DNA of 42,279 nt from Clostridiales bacterium UBA7103 (GTDB lineage Bacteria; Bacillota; Clostridia; Oscillospirales; Oscillospiraceae). The stretch lies in the NCBI GenBank assembly GCA_002493305.1, contig DKYJ01000011.1, forward strand, positions 1,356 to 43,634. Reading direction: 5' to 3'. Under the pieces are notes generated by a model, which saw nothing but the letters and a program-made list of their open reading frames with translations, made no database searches and was not told the origin of the DNA. This document shows, piece after piece, positions 16,719-25,936 of the stretch (position 1 is its first letter; every line of letters starts with the position of its first letter). Both the position numbers and the translations under genes were made by a program.

Positions 16719-18275
16719 ATGAAGAAGAGAAGCTTAGCGCTCCTTCTTGCAGTGCTGCTTATAGCCGCGCTGACCCTCTCTGCCTGTGCTTCGGGCGGAG
16801 GGGGCGTTGCGGTAATTGCAACTGATGCCGACAGCGGCACCGCGAAGCAGGTGCAGAGCGCCTTAAAGGTAAAATCCACGCTTTGCAGCGGGGAAGAGCA
16901 GGCGAAAAATGCCGCGCTCAAAATATATGTGGGCAATTCCGGCTGCGCCACGGCCGAAAGATATGCCGCCGGCTTGAGAGACGGCGACTGCTGGGTACGT
17001 GTTACGGATGAGGGAATATTCATACAGGGCGCGTCCCAGGAAAAGCTTGAGGAGGCCGCGGCTTACTTTGCGCAGACGGTCGCCCCTTATGTGGACAAGG
17101 ACGGCAGTATCGCGGCTCCGACGGAGGTTTCCGTCGAATACGGCTCTTACGGTCGTTCAAAGCTCCAGACACTGCGCTTTGACGGGCAGGACATTTATCT
17201 TTACAGCATTGTCACCAGGGGCGGCGAGGAGACTGAAAATGCCAGGCTCATCCGCCGGCACATTGAGGCGATGTCCGGCTATGAGCTGCCTATTGTGGCT
17301 CCTGAGAGCTTGGCGGAGGATACGCCCGCCATCATCTTTGGCAGCAGCGGCGCGAGAGACGCGGCGGCAGTGGCGGCGGAGCTTGAGGAAAAGCAGTTTA
17401 TTATTGAGGCGCAGGGCAGCAGCCTTTACCTTTGCGCCTATGACGAGGCGGAGGAGACGCTCCTTACATACATGTTCCTCGGACAGACTCTGGGCTGCAA
17501 TTTCTATAACGATACTCCCGCTGCGGCGAAGCTCTCCTTTGACGAGTATCGCTTCAAGTTCACCACCGCCTTTGACGGCTCCGGCAAGTTCAAGTCCATG
17601 AACACGCAGGTAGCCCGCTTCAGCGCCCAGAACGAGTTTAATATCCTTCAGGGCGGCTGTACCGACGGGGAATATGCCTACTACATTCTTCAGGATCAGC
17701 AGCTTTCAAGCGGAAACTGCCTCATTATCAAGCTGAAAATAGGCACATGGGAGATGGAGCAGATCAGCGAGCCGCTGCCGCTTGACCATGGAAACGGCAT
17801 CACCTATCTGCCTGAGAGCAACCGGCTTCTTGTGGCTCATTGTGACCCTGATCCCAAGGTGGTCAGCTGGGTAGACGCGGACACACTGGAGCTTATTGAG
17901 ACAAGGACGCTGCCAGTTCCCTCGTATTCCTACTCCTATAATGCGGCCCGCCAGCAGTTTGCAAGCTACGGTGTTTCCAAGGTGATGGTCATTCTGGACG
18001 AGGATCTGAAACCGGTCTGTTCTTATAACGGTCTTGCCAGCAGCCTTACAACGCAGGGCTACGATGTGGATGACAACTATGTATATATTGTCAATAACGG
18101 CGGCAACGCCATCAATGTCTGCGACTGGGAGGGGCACTGGCTCGAGAGCATACCCATCGGGGTCAAGACTGAGATGGAGAACATGATAAGCCTGGGAGAT
18201 ATACACTATACAAGCTATCTCAACGCAGGATCGGATATATATCTCACCATTTTTTACAGAACACTTGTAAGATAA
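16719..18275 (+). CDS. Lipoprotein of unknown function: possible GH-N-like domain plus beta-propeller
   Basis: A 518-residue exported lipoprotein (hydrophobic signal, lipobox L-S-A-C). Residues about 130-270 contain A-R-L-I-R-R-H-I-E-A-M-S-G-Y-E-L-P-I, which recalls the non-catalytic N-terminal domain of GH20/GH67-type glycosidases. The C-terminal half is beta-rich, with repeated D-G-E-Y-A-Y, D-D-N-Y-V-Y and W-V-D-A-D elements suggesting a propeller. No catalytic signature is recognised. ATG 16719 is preferred because AAGGTG lies 6 bases upstream; GTG 16710 and ATG 16713 are also in frame. It stands between the binding protein and the giant beta-helix protein and may help bind or present an extracellular substrate. 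Confidence 0.6.
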   Translation: MKKRSLALLLAVLLIAALTLSACASGGGGVAVIATDADSGTAKQVQSALKVKSTLCSGEEQAKNAALKIYVGNSGCATAERYAAGLRDGDCWVRVTDEGIFIQGASQEKLEEAAAYFAQTVAPYVDKDGSIAAPTEVSVEYGSYGRSKLQTLRFDGQDIYLYSIVTRGGEETENARLIRRHIEAMSGYELPIVAPESLAEDTPAIIFGSSGARDAAAVAAELEEKQFIIEAQGSSLYLCAYDEAEETLLTYMFLGQTLGCNFYNDTPAAAKLSFDEYRFKFTTAFDGSGKFKSMNTQVARFSAQNEFNILQGGCTDGEYAYYILQDQQLSSGNCLIIKLKIGTWEMEQISEPLPLDHGNGITYLPESNRLLVAHCDPDPKVVSWVDADTLELIETRTLPVPSYSYSYNAARQQFASYGVSKVMVILDEDLKPVCSYNGLASSLTTQGYDVDDNYVYIVNNGGNAINVCDWEGHWLESIPIGVKTEMENMISLGDIHYTSYLNAGSDIYLTIFYRTLVR

Positions 18276-18293
18276 AGGAAAGGAGGAAGCATT

Positions 18294-21200
18294 TTGAACA
18301 ACACTGAAAAAACCGCGAGAAAGCCACGTATAAAGCTTATTGCTGTCGTGCTTGCAGCAATTGTGATCGTTGCTGTCGTCGGCGTTTTTCTCACCCGGGC
18401 TTTATCTTCCTCCGATGCACTCACCGGGCCGGATAAGACAGGCTGGCTCGAAAAGCAGCTCTCAGGCAGCGGTGTTGTGCAGATAGACGAGGATATCAGC
18501 GTAAGCCGCCCTATTACGGTTTCCGGCAATGCGGAGCTGACGGGCAGCGGTACCGTAACCTTCACCGGCTCAGAGCGTGTGAGCTTCAAGGCTTCTGACT
18601 ACCGCATACCTGAGGATGAATGCGAGCTTTTGCAGACCCCTGAGCTCTCGGCCGAAAGAGCCATGCTGGAGCTTCAGGACGGGGCGAGCCTTAAGCTCTC
18701 CGGCAGCGTTGTCCTGAACGGCGGAGATCGTGTCATGGCTGTCAGAACAGCCGAGGGCGCAGAACTCACCCTGGCCGGAGAGGCGGGCGTGACCGGCGGC
18801 GCGGGCGCGAATATCTACAACGCGGGAGCGCTGGAGATAAGCGGCGGCACTGTCAGCACAGACACCGGCGTGAACATTGTCAATGCCGGCAGTCTAAGCC
18901 TTAGCGGCGGGCAGATCATAAGCGAGAGCCAGAGGCTCTGCTCTGTCCTCTCCACGGGCGATATCACCCTTGACGGAGGCACACTCAGCGCGGCGGAGGG
19001 CAGCAACATATATATGCTCGACGGAAGCCTTGTCATGAACAGCGGCACCGTTGACGCGGCGGCTATCGACAATATCTTTGTCGCCGGCGGCAGTGCCAGG
19101 GTCCTTGGCGGCACCGTCAGCGGCGGTGATCACGGCCTGCATGTGATTGGCAGCGGCAGCGTGACCGGCGGCACATGGCTCAACAATGTCAATAACCTCT
19201 ATAATCAGGGTGAAATGACTGTCAGGGACATCACCCTTGGTAATTCTACTGGCCATAATGTGGTCAACACCGGGCTTGCCGCGAGCATGGACATGAGCGA
19301 TGTCATTATTGACTCCGCCACGGTCCACGGTGTATATAACACCCGCGGTGCCCATGCGGAGATAGAGCGGCTCACCGTTAAGACCGCCATGGCAAAGGGC
19401 ATACACAATGGCGGCGGTTTTCTCAACGGCAAGGATATCACCATCATCAGGGCGCTGGGCGCCGGTGTCGGCAATGATATCGAAAAGGGCTGGGCGGACG
19501 ACGGCGAGGTCAGCATTGAAAACCTTAAGGTGCTGAGGGCCACAAACTACAATCTGCTCAATACCTCCGGTAAAATGACCGTAAAGAACGCGGAGCTGGG
19601 CGTTATTTCCACCAACAGCGTTCAGGTCAGCGGAGGTACGCTGAACCTCACGGATATTGAGATGAAAGGCACGGTGTCCTCCGGCTCCGGCTTCTATCTT
19701 CTCGGCGGAACTGTCAACGCAGAGAATGTTAACATGGGCCCCATAAGGGATCGCGGCGTGCAGAACCGCGGCGGCAGCTTTAATGGCAAGAACATCGTCA
19801 TTGAGGACACCAAGGGCACCGCCGTTGGCAATCAGGTAGGCATGGACGGCATCACTAACGGCACCATTTCCATAAGCGGCCTGACCGTTAAAAAGACGGA
19901 CGGCTATTGCATACAGAACTCGAACGGCGGAACCATTTCCATAAACGGCGGCTGGCTCACCGTGAGTCAGACTACCGCTGTGCGCATAGATGACGGCCGG
20001 GTCGACCTTGGCGGCGTCACCATAAACGGTGTGACAAGCTCAGCGAAGAGCAAATACAACGGACTCACCGCTCAGGGCGGACAGGTCAGCATTAACGGTC
20101 TTACCATCAATAATATGCTGGGCCGCGGAATAAGCTGCTCCGGCTCCAACATAAGCGGCACCGGGCTGACCGTCAACGGCACGGGCGGCGGAGGAATATA
20201 CATCAACAAGGGTAGCATAAGCCTCAGCAATGTGGAGACGCATAACTGCAAAGGTTACAGCGTGGATGTGTCCGGCGGCAGCATGGCTATCGCAAACGGC
20301 ACCTTCAATATTGGCGGCACCACCAACACCCGCGTGAGCAAGGGCAGCCTCAGGCTGGATAATGTTTTGGTCAACGGCGCGCCCAGCGTGACAGGCGCCA
20401 ACGGCAAGGTGAACAACTACAACTGCATCACCGCCAGCAGCGGCAGTCTGGAGCTTAACAATGTGACCCTTCAGGACTCTGCCGGGCGCGGACTGAATAA
20501 CACGGGCGCTGCGGTCACAGGCAGCAATGTCACCGTGAAAAATGCCAAAGGCACGGCTGTTTATAACGATAAGGGCAGCATGAACATCAACGGACTGAGC
20601 GTCATGAACACCGGCAAGGCAAATAATATCGCTGTCCACGGCGGATCAGCTGTGATCGTCAACGCGGTCATTGAGAAAAGCAGCGAGACAAGCGTCTATT
20701 TAAAGGATGGCAGCCTGCGGCTCGTCCAGGCTCAGATCAACGGAACCACCGACAAGGATAAAAACGGCGTGACCCAGTCAGGCGGCAAGCTCGCGTTGGA
20801 GGATGTCAGCATCAAAGAGGTGAACGGACGCTCTGTCAACCTCACCGGCGGCACTATGACCGGCAGGAACATCAGCATCACCGGCGGCGCCAATGCCACG
20901 GCCTTCTATAACCAGTCCGACGACGCGGTCATAAACGGCCTGCGGATAGTTGACGGCATGGCCTATCTGATCGACAACATGGGCAGCCTTTCCGTCACGG
21001 GCCTTGAACTGGACGGCGGCGGAAACTATGGCATAAACAATCAGAGTGGCTGCACACTGAGTATCGACGATTACGATATCAGAAATACAGCAAACTCTCC
21101 CATCAGGAACTATGGATCGCTTGCTCTCGGCACCGGCACCGTCAATGCCGGCGGCAAGGATGCGATCTCGCTTGAAAGCGGCTCCCGTATGCAGCTTGAG

Positions 21201-24200
21201 GGTCAGGCCACGATCGAAAACGCCGGCTATGCGATAACGAATAACGGAACAATGAGCATCGCAGACGGAGCTGGTCTTTTCTCGAATAACGCTGTATACC
21301 TTGCCACAGGCAAGCTCATCAGAGTAACAGGGGACAGCATTGCCAACAGCGCAGGCCAGCCCTTGAAGATAGCTCCGATGAACACCGCGGAGGGGACGGT
21401 TCTGGTGACCACCCCTAACGAAACAACGGCTCTTGTCGTCGGTCAGTCTGTCAGTCTCTTTAATGCCGTGGGGGTCAAGGCTGTCGTAAGCGGCAGCAAT
21501 ATCGTCATCGGCGCAGACGGTACCGGGGAGAGCTACGCCGAGAAGGCAGAGGTTTCCACTTGGGCAGAGCTCAAGGAAGCGATCGAGACGAAGGCCACCG
21601 ACGAGGGGCTTGAGATAGTCCTCCTTAACAGCATAGATGAAACCTCCGAGAGCGTCATCACCTGCGGCTTGAGCAATACTGCCAGAGTGAAGCTCACCGA
21701 CGGCGGCAAGGGCTATACCATCAAGCGTACGGATCTTTCTAAGCCCCTCTTTATCAACAACGGCGGCAGCTCGATCAGCTTCAGCGGCACCCTGACGCTG
21801 GACGGCGCTTCCAGTTCCTCCGCAAAGGCGGGAGAGCCTATGCTCATAAACCGCGGTCTTATGACCGTGGACAGCGGCGCCGTGCTGAGCAATGCTGTCC
21901 GCAGCGGCGCGAACAACAGCCTGAACGGCAGCGGAAAATCCGGCGGCGCGATAGAATCCAACGGCGTCCTGAATATCTACGGCACGGTGACCGCCTCCGG
22001 CAGCGATAACGGAACGGCTGTCTCCGTCCTCGGCGGCTCGCTCAGTGCCGATGGGGCGAAGCTGAATAATAACGCAGGGCGCGCTTTGCGCATTGGCGGC
22101 GGCAGCGCCAGCATAAAGGACAGCGAGATCAACAACAACACCGGCGCAAGCGGCGGCGGCGCTCTGCTTGTGGATGCGGCCAGCGTGACTGTGGAGAACA
22201 CAAAGATAAACAACAATGCCTCCACCGGCACCGGCGGCGCGCTTCAGACCACTGCAGCCACCTCTGTCATTACCGTCACCGGCGGGGAGATAAGCGGCAA
22301 CAGCTCCAAGGGTACCGGCGGCGCTGTCCAGATAGGCGGCAACGGCGCAAGAGTGGAGATCACCGGCTGCGCCATAACAAACAACAGCGCGAACAAAAAG
22401 TCGGATGGCACAGACAGCAACGGCGGCGCGATACAGGTCAACAACAACGCGGCTAAGCTGTATCTCACCGACTGCACGGTTTCCGGCAATAAGGCTACGG
22501 GCAACGGCGGTGTTGCCAATATCGGCGGCAATGCCGATACCATAGCTGTTATATCCGGCGGAAGCCTCAGCGGCAATACCGCAGTCGGCAATGGCGGCGC
22601 GTTCTGCATAAGCAGCACGGGCGGCCTGAACATAAGCGGAGCGGAAATAAGCGGCAATACCTCCGACGGAACTGGCGGCGCCATAGCCGTTACCGGTGCG
22701 GGTAAGGTCAATGTCAGCGGCAGCACGGTCACCGGAAACCAGGCAAAAAAGAGCTCAGGCGCCGTGCATGTCTCCGGCAGCGGTGCAGCCGCGATCAATC
22801 TCAGAGGCACGGCCTTTACGGGCAATACCAGTGCGGAATACGGCGGAATGATGAATGTTGACAACACTAACGCCAGCGTTACGCTTGATTCTTGCACGGT
22901 CACCGGCAACAGCGCAGCCAATGGCGGCGGTATAAACCTGCCCGGCGGCAAAACGATAAATCTTGCCGGCAGCACGGTAATAAAGGACAACACTGCTTCT
23001 GCCTTTGCCTCCCAGATACGCGCAGGCAACACCAACAGCAATATCAATATTGACGGCGAAGCTGTCATCGTGGGCGAGATAGGCCTTGCCAAGAACGGAA
23101 TTCTGATAAACCTCAGCGAGGCGATGAACGGGCAGAACGCCATTGAGCTTGTGGCTGCTGACGGTCTGACCCCGGCGGCGGGTTGGGTGATTCTGACCGG
23201 CAGCCCTGCGAACATCAATGCTTCCGCGCCCTGCTTTACCGTGCGAGGCTCAGACCTTGTCATAACGGAAAGCGGTATGCTCGGCAAGAGCGGCAACGAG
23301 CCTGACAGGCGGGTCACTGTATCCAGCTGGGCTGAGCTAAAGACCGCCATTGGGGGTGCCGCGGCAGGCGAAAGACTGGAGATCGTGCTTGCAAGCAGCA
23401 TGGACGAGGGCAGCGAGGGTGTGATAACAGCCTCTGCCGGCGACATTACAATAACAGATGGCGGCAATGGCTATACCATCAAGCGCACAGATCTTACTAA
23501 TTCCCTATTCATAAACAACAGCGGTGTCTCGCTCAGCTTTGAAGGCAGCATCACCCTCGACGGCGCGTCAAGCGCTGCTGCCAAGGCGGGTCAGCCCCTG
23601 CTTCTGAACAAGGGAATAATGACGGTTTCCAACGGTGTGACGCTGACCAACGCCTTCCGCAGCGGTTCGGACAACAGCCTGACCGGCAGCGGCAAATCCG
23701 GCGGCGCGATAGAATCCAACGGCGTCTTGAACCTGAAGGGCGTCGTTACCGCCTCCAGCAGCGATAACGGAACGGCTGTGTCTATACTTGGCGGCACGCT
23801 CAATGCCGACGGCGCAAAGCTCAATAACAATATCGGGCGCGCGATGCGTATCGGCGGGGGCAATGCCAATATTGCCAACAGTGAGATGCGCGGCAACACG
23901 GCCAACGGCGGCGGCGCACTGCTGATCGATGCGGCTACCGTCACGATCGAGAGCTCCAAGTTCAACAATAACAGCTCAAGCGGCACCGGCGGCGCCATAC
24001 AGACCACGGCGGCCGGCTCCCGTGTGAAAATGACCGGCTGCGAGGTGAGCGAAAACACAGCGAAAACCAATGGCGGCGGTATGCAGCACGCAGGCGCGGG
24101 GCAGGTAGAGCTCATAAACTGCACCTTTAAAAACAACACGGCCGGCGGCAACAGCGGTGCTGTGAATGTCAACACATCGGGCTGCGTCCTCACGGTCACC

Positions 24201-24953
24201 GGGGGAAGCATGATAGGAAATAAGTCCACCAACGCCAATGGCTACGGCGGCGCGATCAACATCGTAGGCGGAGGTATAGTCTCCATTGACGGCACTGAGA
24301 TCAAAAATAACAGCGCGGCAAACGGCGGTGCTATCAACCTTTCCGGCGGCGTTGAGGCCACGATCAAGGGAGCGGCAGTCATAAGCGGCAATACGGCAAG
24401 CGTGCTGGGTGACCAGCTCCGCTGCGGCAACGCCGCCTGTGTGCTCAATCTTTACTCAGGCGTTACCCTGGACGGTGTCATCGGGCTTGCCGGCAACGGA
24501 GTTAATATCAAGCTCACCGGCAGCACTGATAATATGGGCGGGCTGAATATAGTTCTCAGCGGATCAAGCCTCTCTGAGGGTGCGACGATCCTTGCAGGCT
24601 ATAACGCGGCTGACCCGACTGCGGACATAAACGCTTTGATCGCGGAGGCCGCGAAGCACATAAGTGTTTCCGGCAAGGATCTTATCGTAGGCAGCAGCGG
24701 CAGTCTCGAGGCGCCGACTGTGACGGCGGCGGAAAATGAGATTTTGAGCGAAGATACGCTTTCGCCTGATGCGGCGGTGCCCAGCGCCCCCGCCGAGCCT
24801 GATTCTCCCGCGGAGCCTGTCATTCCTGCGGAGCCTGATTCTCCCGCAGAGCCTGTCGTTCCTGCTGAGTCGGCAGTTTCCACGGAGCCTGCTGCTCCTA
24901 CGGAACAGGCGGACGCTGCGGCACAGCAGCCGGAGGCCACAGAACAAGCATAA
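18294..24953 (+). CDS. Giant membrane-anchored beta-helix repeat protein
   Basis: 2219 residues. The TTG start is decided by AGGAGG 7 bases upstream. An uncleaved-looking hydrophobic segment (residues 14-36) follows a basic N-terminus, so the protein is probably anchored by its N-terminus with the rest outside. Residues about 60-1070 are short turns of the form N-x-G-x-L-x-I-x-G-G-T, typical of parallel beta-helix proteins. From about 1085 two homologous modules begin (1085 and 1673), with N-N-x-x-x-G-T-G-G-A repeats like polymorphic membrane protein repeats. The C-terminus (from about 2138) is a Pro/Ala/Glu tail with no LPxTG. It may bind or cleave a polysaccharide or act in adhesion. No lyase or hydrolase active site is evident. 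Confidence 0.75.
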   Translation: MNNTEKTARKPRIKLIAVVLAAIVIVAVVGVFLTRALSSSDALTGPDKTGWLEKQLSGSGVVQIDEDISVSRPITVSGNAELTGSGTVTFTGSERVSFKASDYRIPEDECELLQTPELSAERAMLELQDGASLKLSGSVVLNGGDRVMAVRTAEGAELTLAGEAGVTGGAGANIYNAGALEISGGTVSTDTGVNIVNAGSLSLSGGQIISESQRLCSVLSTGDITLDGGTLSAAEGSNIYMLDGSLVMNSGTVDAAAIDNIFVAGGSARVLGGTVSGGDHGLHVIGSGSVTGGTWLNNVNNLYNQGEMTVRDITLGNSTGHNVVNTGLAASMDMSDVIIDSATVHGVYNTRGAHAEIERLTVKTAMAKGIHNGGGFLNGKDITIIRALGAGVGNDIEKGWADDGEVSIENLKVLRATNYNLLNTSGKMTVKNAELGVISTNSVQVSGGTLNLTDIEMKGTVSSGSGFYLLGGTVNAENVNMGPIRDRGVQNRGGSFNGKNIVIEDTKGTAVGNQVGMDGITNGTISISGLTVKKTDGYCIQNSNGGTISINGGWLTVSQTTAVRIDDGRVDLGGVTINGVTSSAKSKYNGLTAQGGQVSINGLTINNMLGRGISCSGSNISGTGLTVNGTGGGGIYINKGSISLSNVETHNCKGYSVDVSGGSMAIANGTFNIGGTTNTRVSKGSLRLDNVLVNGAPSVTGANGKVNNYNCITASSGSLELNNVTLQDSAGRGLNNTGAAVTGSNVTVKNAKGTAVYNDKGSMNINGLSVMNTGKANNIAVHGGSAVIVNAVIEKSSETSVYLKDGSLRLVQAQINGTTDKDKNGVTQSGGKLALEDVSIKEVNGRSVNLTGGTMTGRNISITGGANATAFYNQSDDAVINGLRIVDGMAYLIDNMGSLSVTGLELDGGGNYGINNQSGCTLSIDDYDIRNTANSPIRNYGSLALGTGTVNAGGKDAISLESGSRMQLEGQATIENAGYAITNNGTMSIADGAGLFSNNAVYLATGKLIRVTGDSIANSAGQPLKIAPMNTAEGTVLVTTPNETTALVVGQSVSLFNAVGVKAVVSGSNIVIGADGTGESYAEKAEVSTWAELKEAIETKATDEGLEIVLLNSIDETSESVITCGLSNTARVKLTDGGKGYTIKRTDLSKPLFINNGGSSISFSGTLTLDGASSSSAKAGEPMLINRGLMTVDSGAVLSNAVRSGANNSLNGSGKSGGAIESNGVLNIYGTVTASGSDNGTAVSVLGGSLSADGAKLNNNAGRALRIGGGSASIKDSEINNNTGASGGGALLVDAASVTVENTKINNNASTGTGGALQTTAATSVITVTGGEISGNSSKGTGGAVQIGGNGARVEITGCAITNNSANKKSDGTDSNGGAIQVNNNAAKLYLTDCTVSGNKATGNGGVANIGGNADTIAVISGGSLSGNTAVGNGGAFCISSTGGLNISGAEISGNTSDGTGGAIAVTGAGKVNVSGSTVTGNQAKKSSGAVHVSGSGAAAINLRGTAFTGNTSAEYGGMMNVDNTNASVTLDSCTVTGNSAANGGGINLPGGKTINLAGSTVIKDNTASAFASQIRAGNTNSNINIDGEAVIVGEIGLAKNGILINLSEAMNGQNAIELVAADGLTPAAGWVILTGSPANINASAPCFTVRGSDLVITESGMLGKSGNEPDRRVTVSSWAELKTAIGGAAAGERLEIVLASSMDEGSEGVITASAGDITITDGGNGYTIKRTDLTNSLFINNSGVSLSFEGSITLDGASSAAAKAGQPLLLNKGIMTVSNGVTLTNAFRSGSDNSLTGSGKSGGAIESNGVLNLKGVVTASSSDNGTAVSILGGTLNADGAKLNNNIGRAMRIGGGNANIANSEMRGNTANGGGALLIDAATVTIESSKFNNNSSSGTGGAIQTTAAGSRVKMTGCEVSENTAKTNGGGMQHAGAGQVELINCTFKNNTAGGNSGAVNVNTSGCVLTVTGGSMIGNKSTNANGYGGAINIVGGGIVSIDGTEIKNNSAANGGAINLSGGVEATIKGAAVISGNTASVLGDQLRCGNAACVLNLYSGVTLDGVIGLAGNGVNIKLTGSTDNMGGLNIVLSGSSLSEGATILAGYNAADPTADINALIAEAAKHISVSGKDLIVGSSGSLEAPTVTAAENEILSEDTLSPDAAVPSAPAEPDSPAEPVIPAEPDSPAEPVVPAESAVSTEPAAPTEQADAAAQQPEATEQA
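21548..22260 (+). repeat. Internal duplication, copy 1 (beta-helix gene)
   Basis: First copy of a segment of about 235 codons, starting V-S-T-W-A-E-L-K. Shared blocks with copy 2 include G-Y-T-I-K-R-T-D-L, L-D-G-A-S-S, G-S-G-K-S-G-G-A-I-E-S-N-G-V-L-N and A-D-G-A-K-L-N-N-N. Some stretches are identical at DNA level, for example GGCGGCGCGATAGAATCCAA. Confidence 0.85.
23311..24012 (+). repeat. Internal duplication, copy 2 (beta-helix gene)
   Basis: Second copy, starting V-S-S-W-A-E-L-K, offset about 588 codons from copy 1. The N-terminal part of each module (cap-like S-x-W-A-E-L-K start) is conserved, so each module may be a separate beta-helix domain. Confidence 0.85.
24795..24866 (+). repeat. 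36-base tandem repeat encoding the Pro/Glu tail
   Basis: Two units (24795-24830 and 24831-24866) each encode E-P-D-S-P-A-E-P-V-[IV]-P-A, with a few base differences. Such tails often act as spacers across or within the cell wall. Confidence 0.8.
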
Positions 24954-24959
24954 CTTCAG

Positions 24960-24998
24960 GCAGTGTCCGGGCGGGCTCTTGCCCGTCCCGGGCACTGC
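24960..24998 (+). promoter_or_regulatory. Strong intercistronic hairpin without U tract
   Basis: GCAGTGTCCGGGCGGGC (24960-24976) pairs with GCCCGTCCCGGGCACTGC (24981-24998) with a single bulge and a TCTT loop. It lies 6 bases after the beta-helix stop, and the next ribosome binding site follows at once. The lack of T residues argues against an intrinsic terminator; RNA processing or 3'-end protection of the upstream message is more likely. Confidence 0.65.
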
Positions 24999-25011
24999 GG
25001 AAAGGCAAAAA

Positions 25012-25926
25012 GTGAAAAACGATTTACAATATCTAAAACGTATTGAAAAACCCAGGGGGCGTGTGGATGTAGTGCTCGATACCGATACCTTCAACGAGAT
25101 CGACGATCAGTACGCCCTGGCGTATCTTATAAAAAGCTCCGATGAGCTTACGCTGAAGGCGGTCTATGCCGCGCCATTTTACAATAAGCGGGTGTCCTCT
25201 CCAGCGGAAGGGATGCGGAAAAGCTATGAGGAGATCCACCGAATCCTGTCCTTCATGGGTAGGGAAGACTTGAAGGACAGGGTCTATTCCGGCAGCGAGT
25301 GCTATCTTCCGGATGAAAAAACACCGGTCGTATCGGCTGCGGCGGAGGATCTTGCCCGCCGCGCGATGGAATACACGCCGGAAAACCCCTTGTATGTCAT
25401 TGCGATCGCCGCGATAACAAATGTTGCCTCCGCGCTTCTTATCAATCCCGAGATCGCCGAGCGCATTGTTGTAGTTTGGCTGGGCGGAGAGGCTTTTGAT
25501 TGGCCACATAATCGGGAGTTCAACTGCTATCAGGATGTGGCCGGTGTGCGCGTGCTTTTTGACAGCGCGGCCGCTGTGGTACTGCTGCCCTGCATGGGTG
25601 TTGTGTCCGCCTTTGCCACCACTCGCTACGAGCTGGAGCATTGGCTCAGGGGGAAAAACCAGCTTTGCGACTATCTTTGCGATGTGACCATCAGCGAGGC
25701 GGAAGAGAATAAGAGAGGCCAATGCTGGAGCAAGCCCATTTGGGACGTGTGCGCGGTGGCGTGGCTCCTCAAGGGCGATTTCATGCGTGACAGATATGAG
25801 TGCGCGCCCATTGCGGAATATGACGACCATTGGGCCTTTGACCGTTCGCGGAAGCTGATACGCTATGTCTATCACATCAACAGGGACAATCTAATGGAGG
25901 ATCTCTTCACTAAATTAGCGAAATGA
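25012..25926 (+). CDS. Inosine-uridine preferring nucleoside hydrolase family protein
   Basis: A 304-residue hydrolase expected to cleave N-glycosidic bonds of ribonucleosides, releasing ribose and base. The N-terminal calcium motif reads D-T-D-T-F-N-E-I-D-D-Q-Y-A-L (from residue 23), with two extra residues compared with the classic D-x-D-x-x-x-D-D. Other motifs (A-I-A-A-I-T-N, V-W-L-G-G, E-F-N-C-Y-Q-D, the late K-P-I-W-D-V) match the family. GTG 25012 is the start, with AAAGG 6 bases upstream; the same frame is open back to 24769 but that part overlaps the previous gene. It has no signal, so it is cytoplasmic. The downstream ribokinase would use its product. Confidence 0.83.
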   Translation: MKNDLQYLKRIEKPRGRVDVVLDTDTFNEIDDQYALAYLIKSSDELTLKAVYAAPFYNKRVSSPAEGMRKSYEEIHRILSFMGREDLKDRVYSGSECYLPDEKTPVVSAAAEDLARRAMEYTPENPLYVIAIAAITNVASALLINPEIAERIVVVWLGGEAFDWPHNREFNCYQDVAGVRVLFDSAAAVVLLPCMGVVSAFATTRYELEHWLRGKNQLCDYLCDVTISEAEENKRGQCWSKPIWDVCAVAWLLKGDFMRDRYECAPIAEYDDHWAFDRSRKLIRYVYHINRDNLMEDLFTKLAK

Positions 25927-25936
25927 GATAAAGCTT

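Noticed and set aside
22244..23467. 407-codon minus-strand frame inside the beta-helix gene
   Set aside because: It is a shadow of Gly/Asn/Ser repeats on the other strand, giving a Pro/Leu/Ala-rich product with no ribosome binding site.
24706..24953. LPxTG-type wall anchor at the end of the beta-helix protein
   Set aside because: The tail is Pro/Ala/Glu-rich and ends without LPxTG, a hydrophobic helix or a basic end.
24769..25011. N-terminal extension of the nucleoside hydrolase
   Set aside because: The frame is open there, but it overlaps the Pro/Glu tail of the previous gene and the intercistronic hairpin; the GTG at 25012 has a good ribosome binding site and gives the family length.
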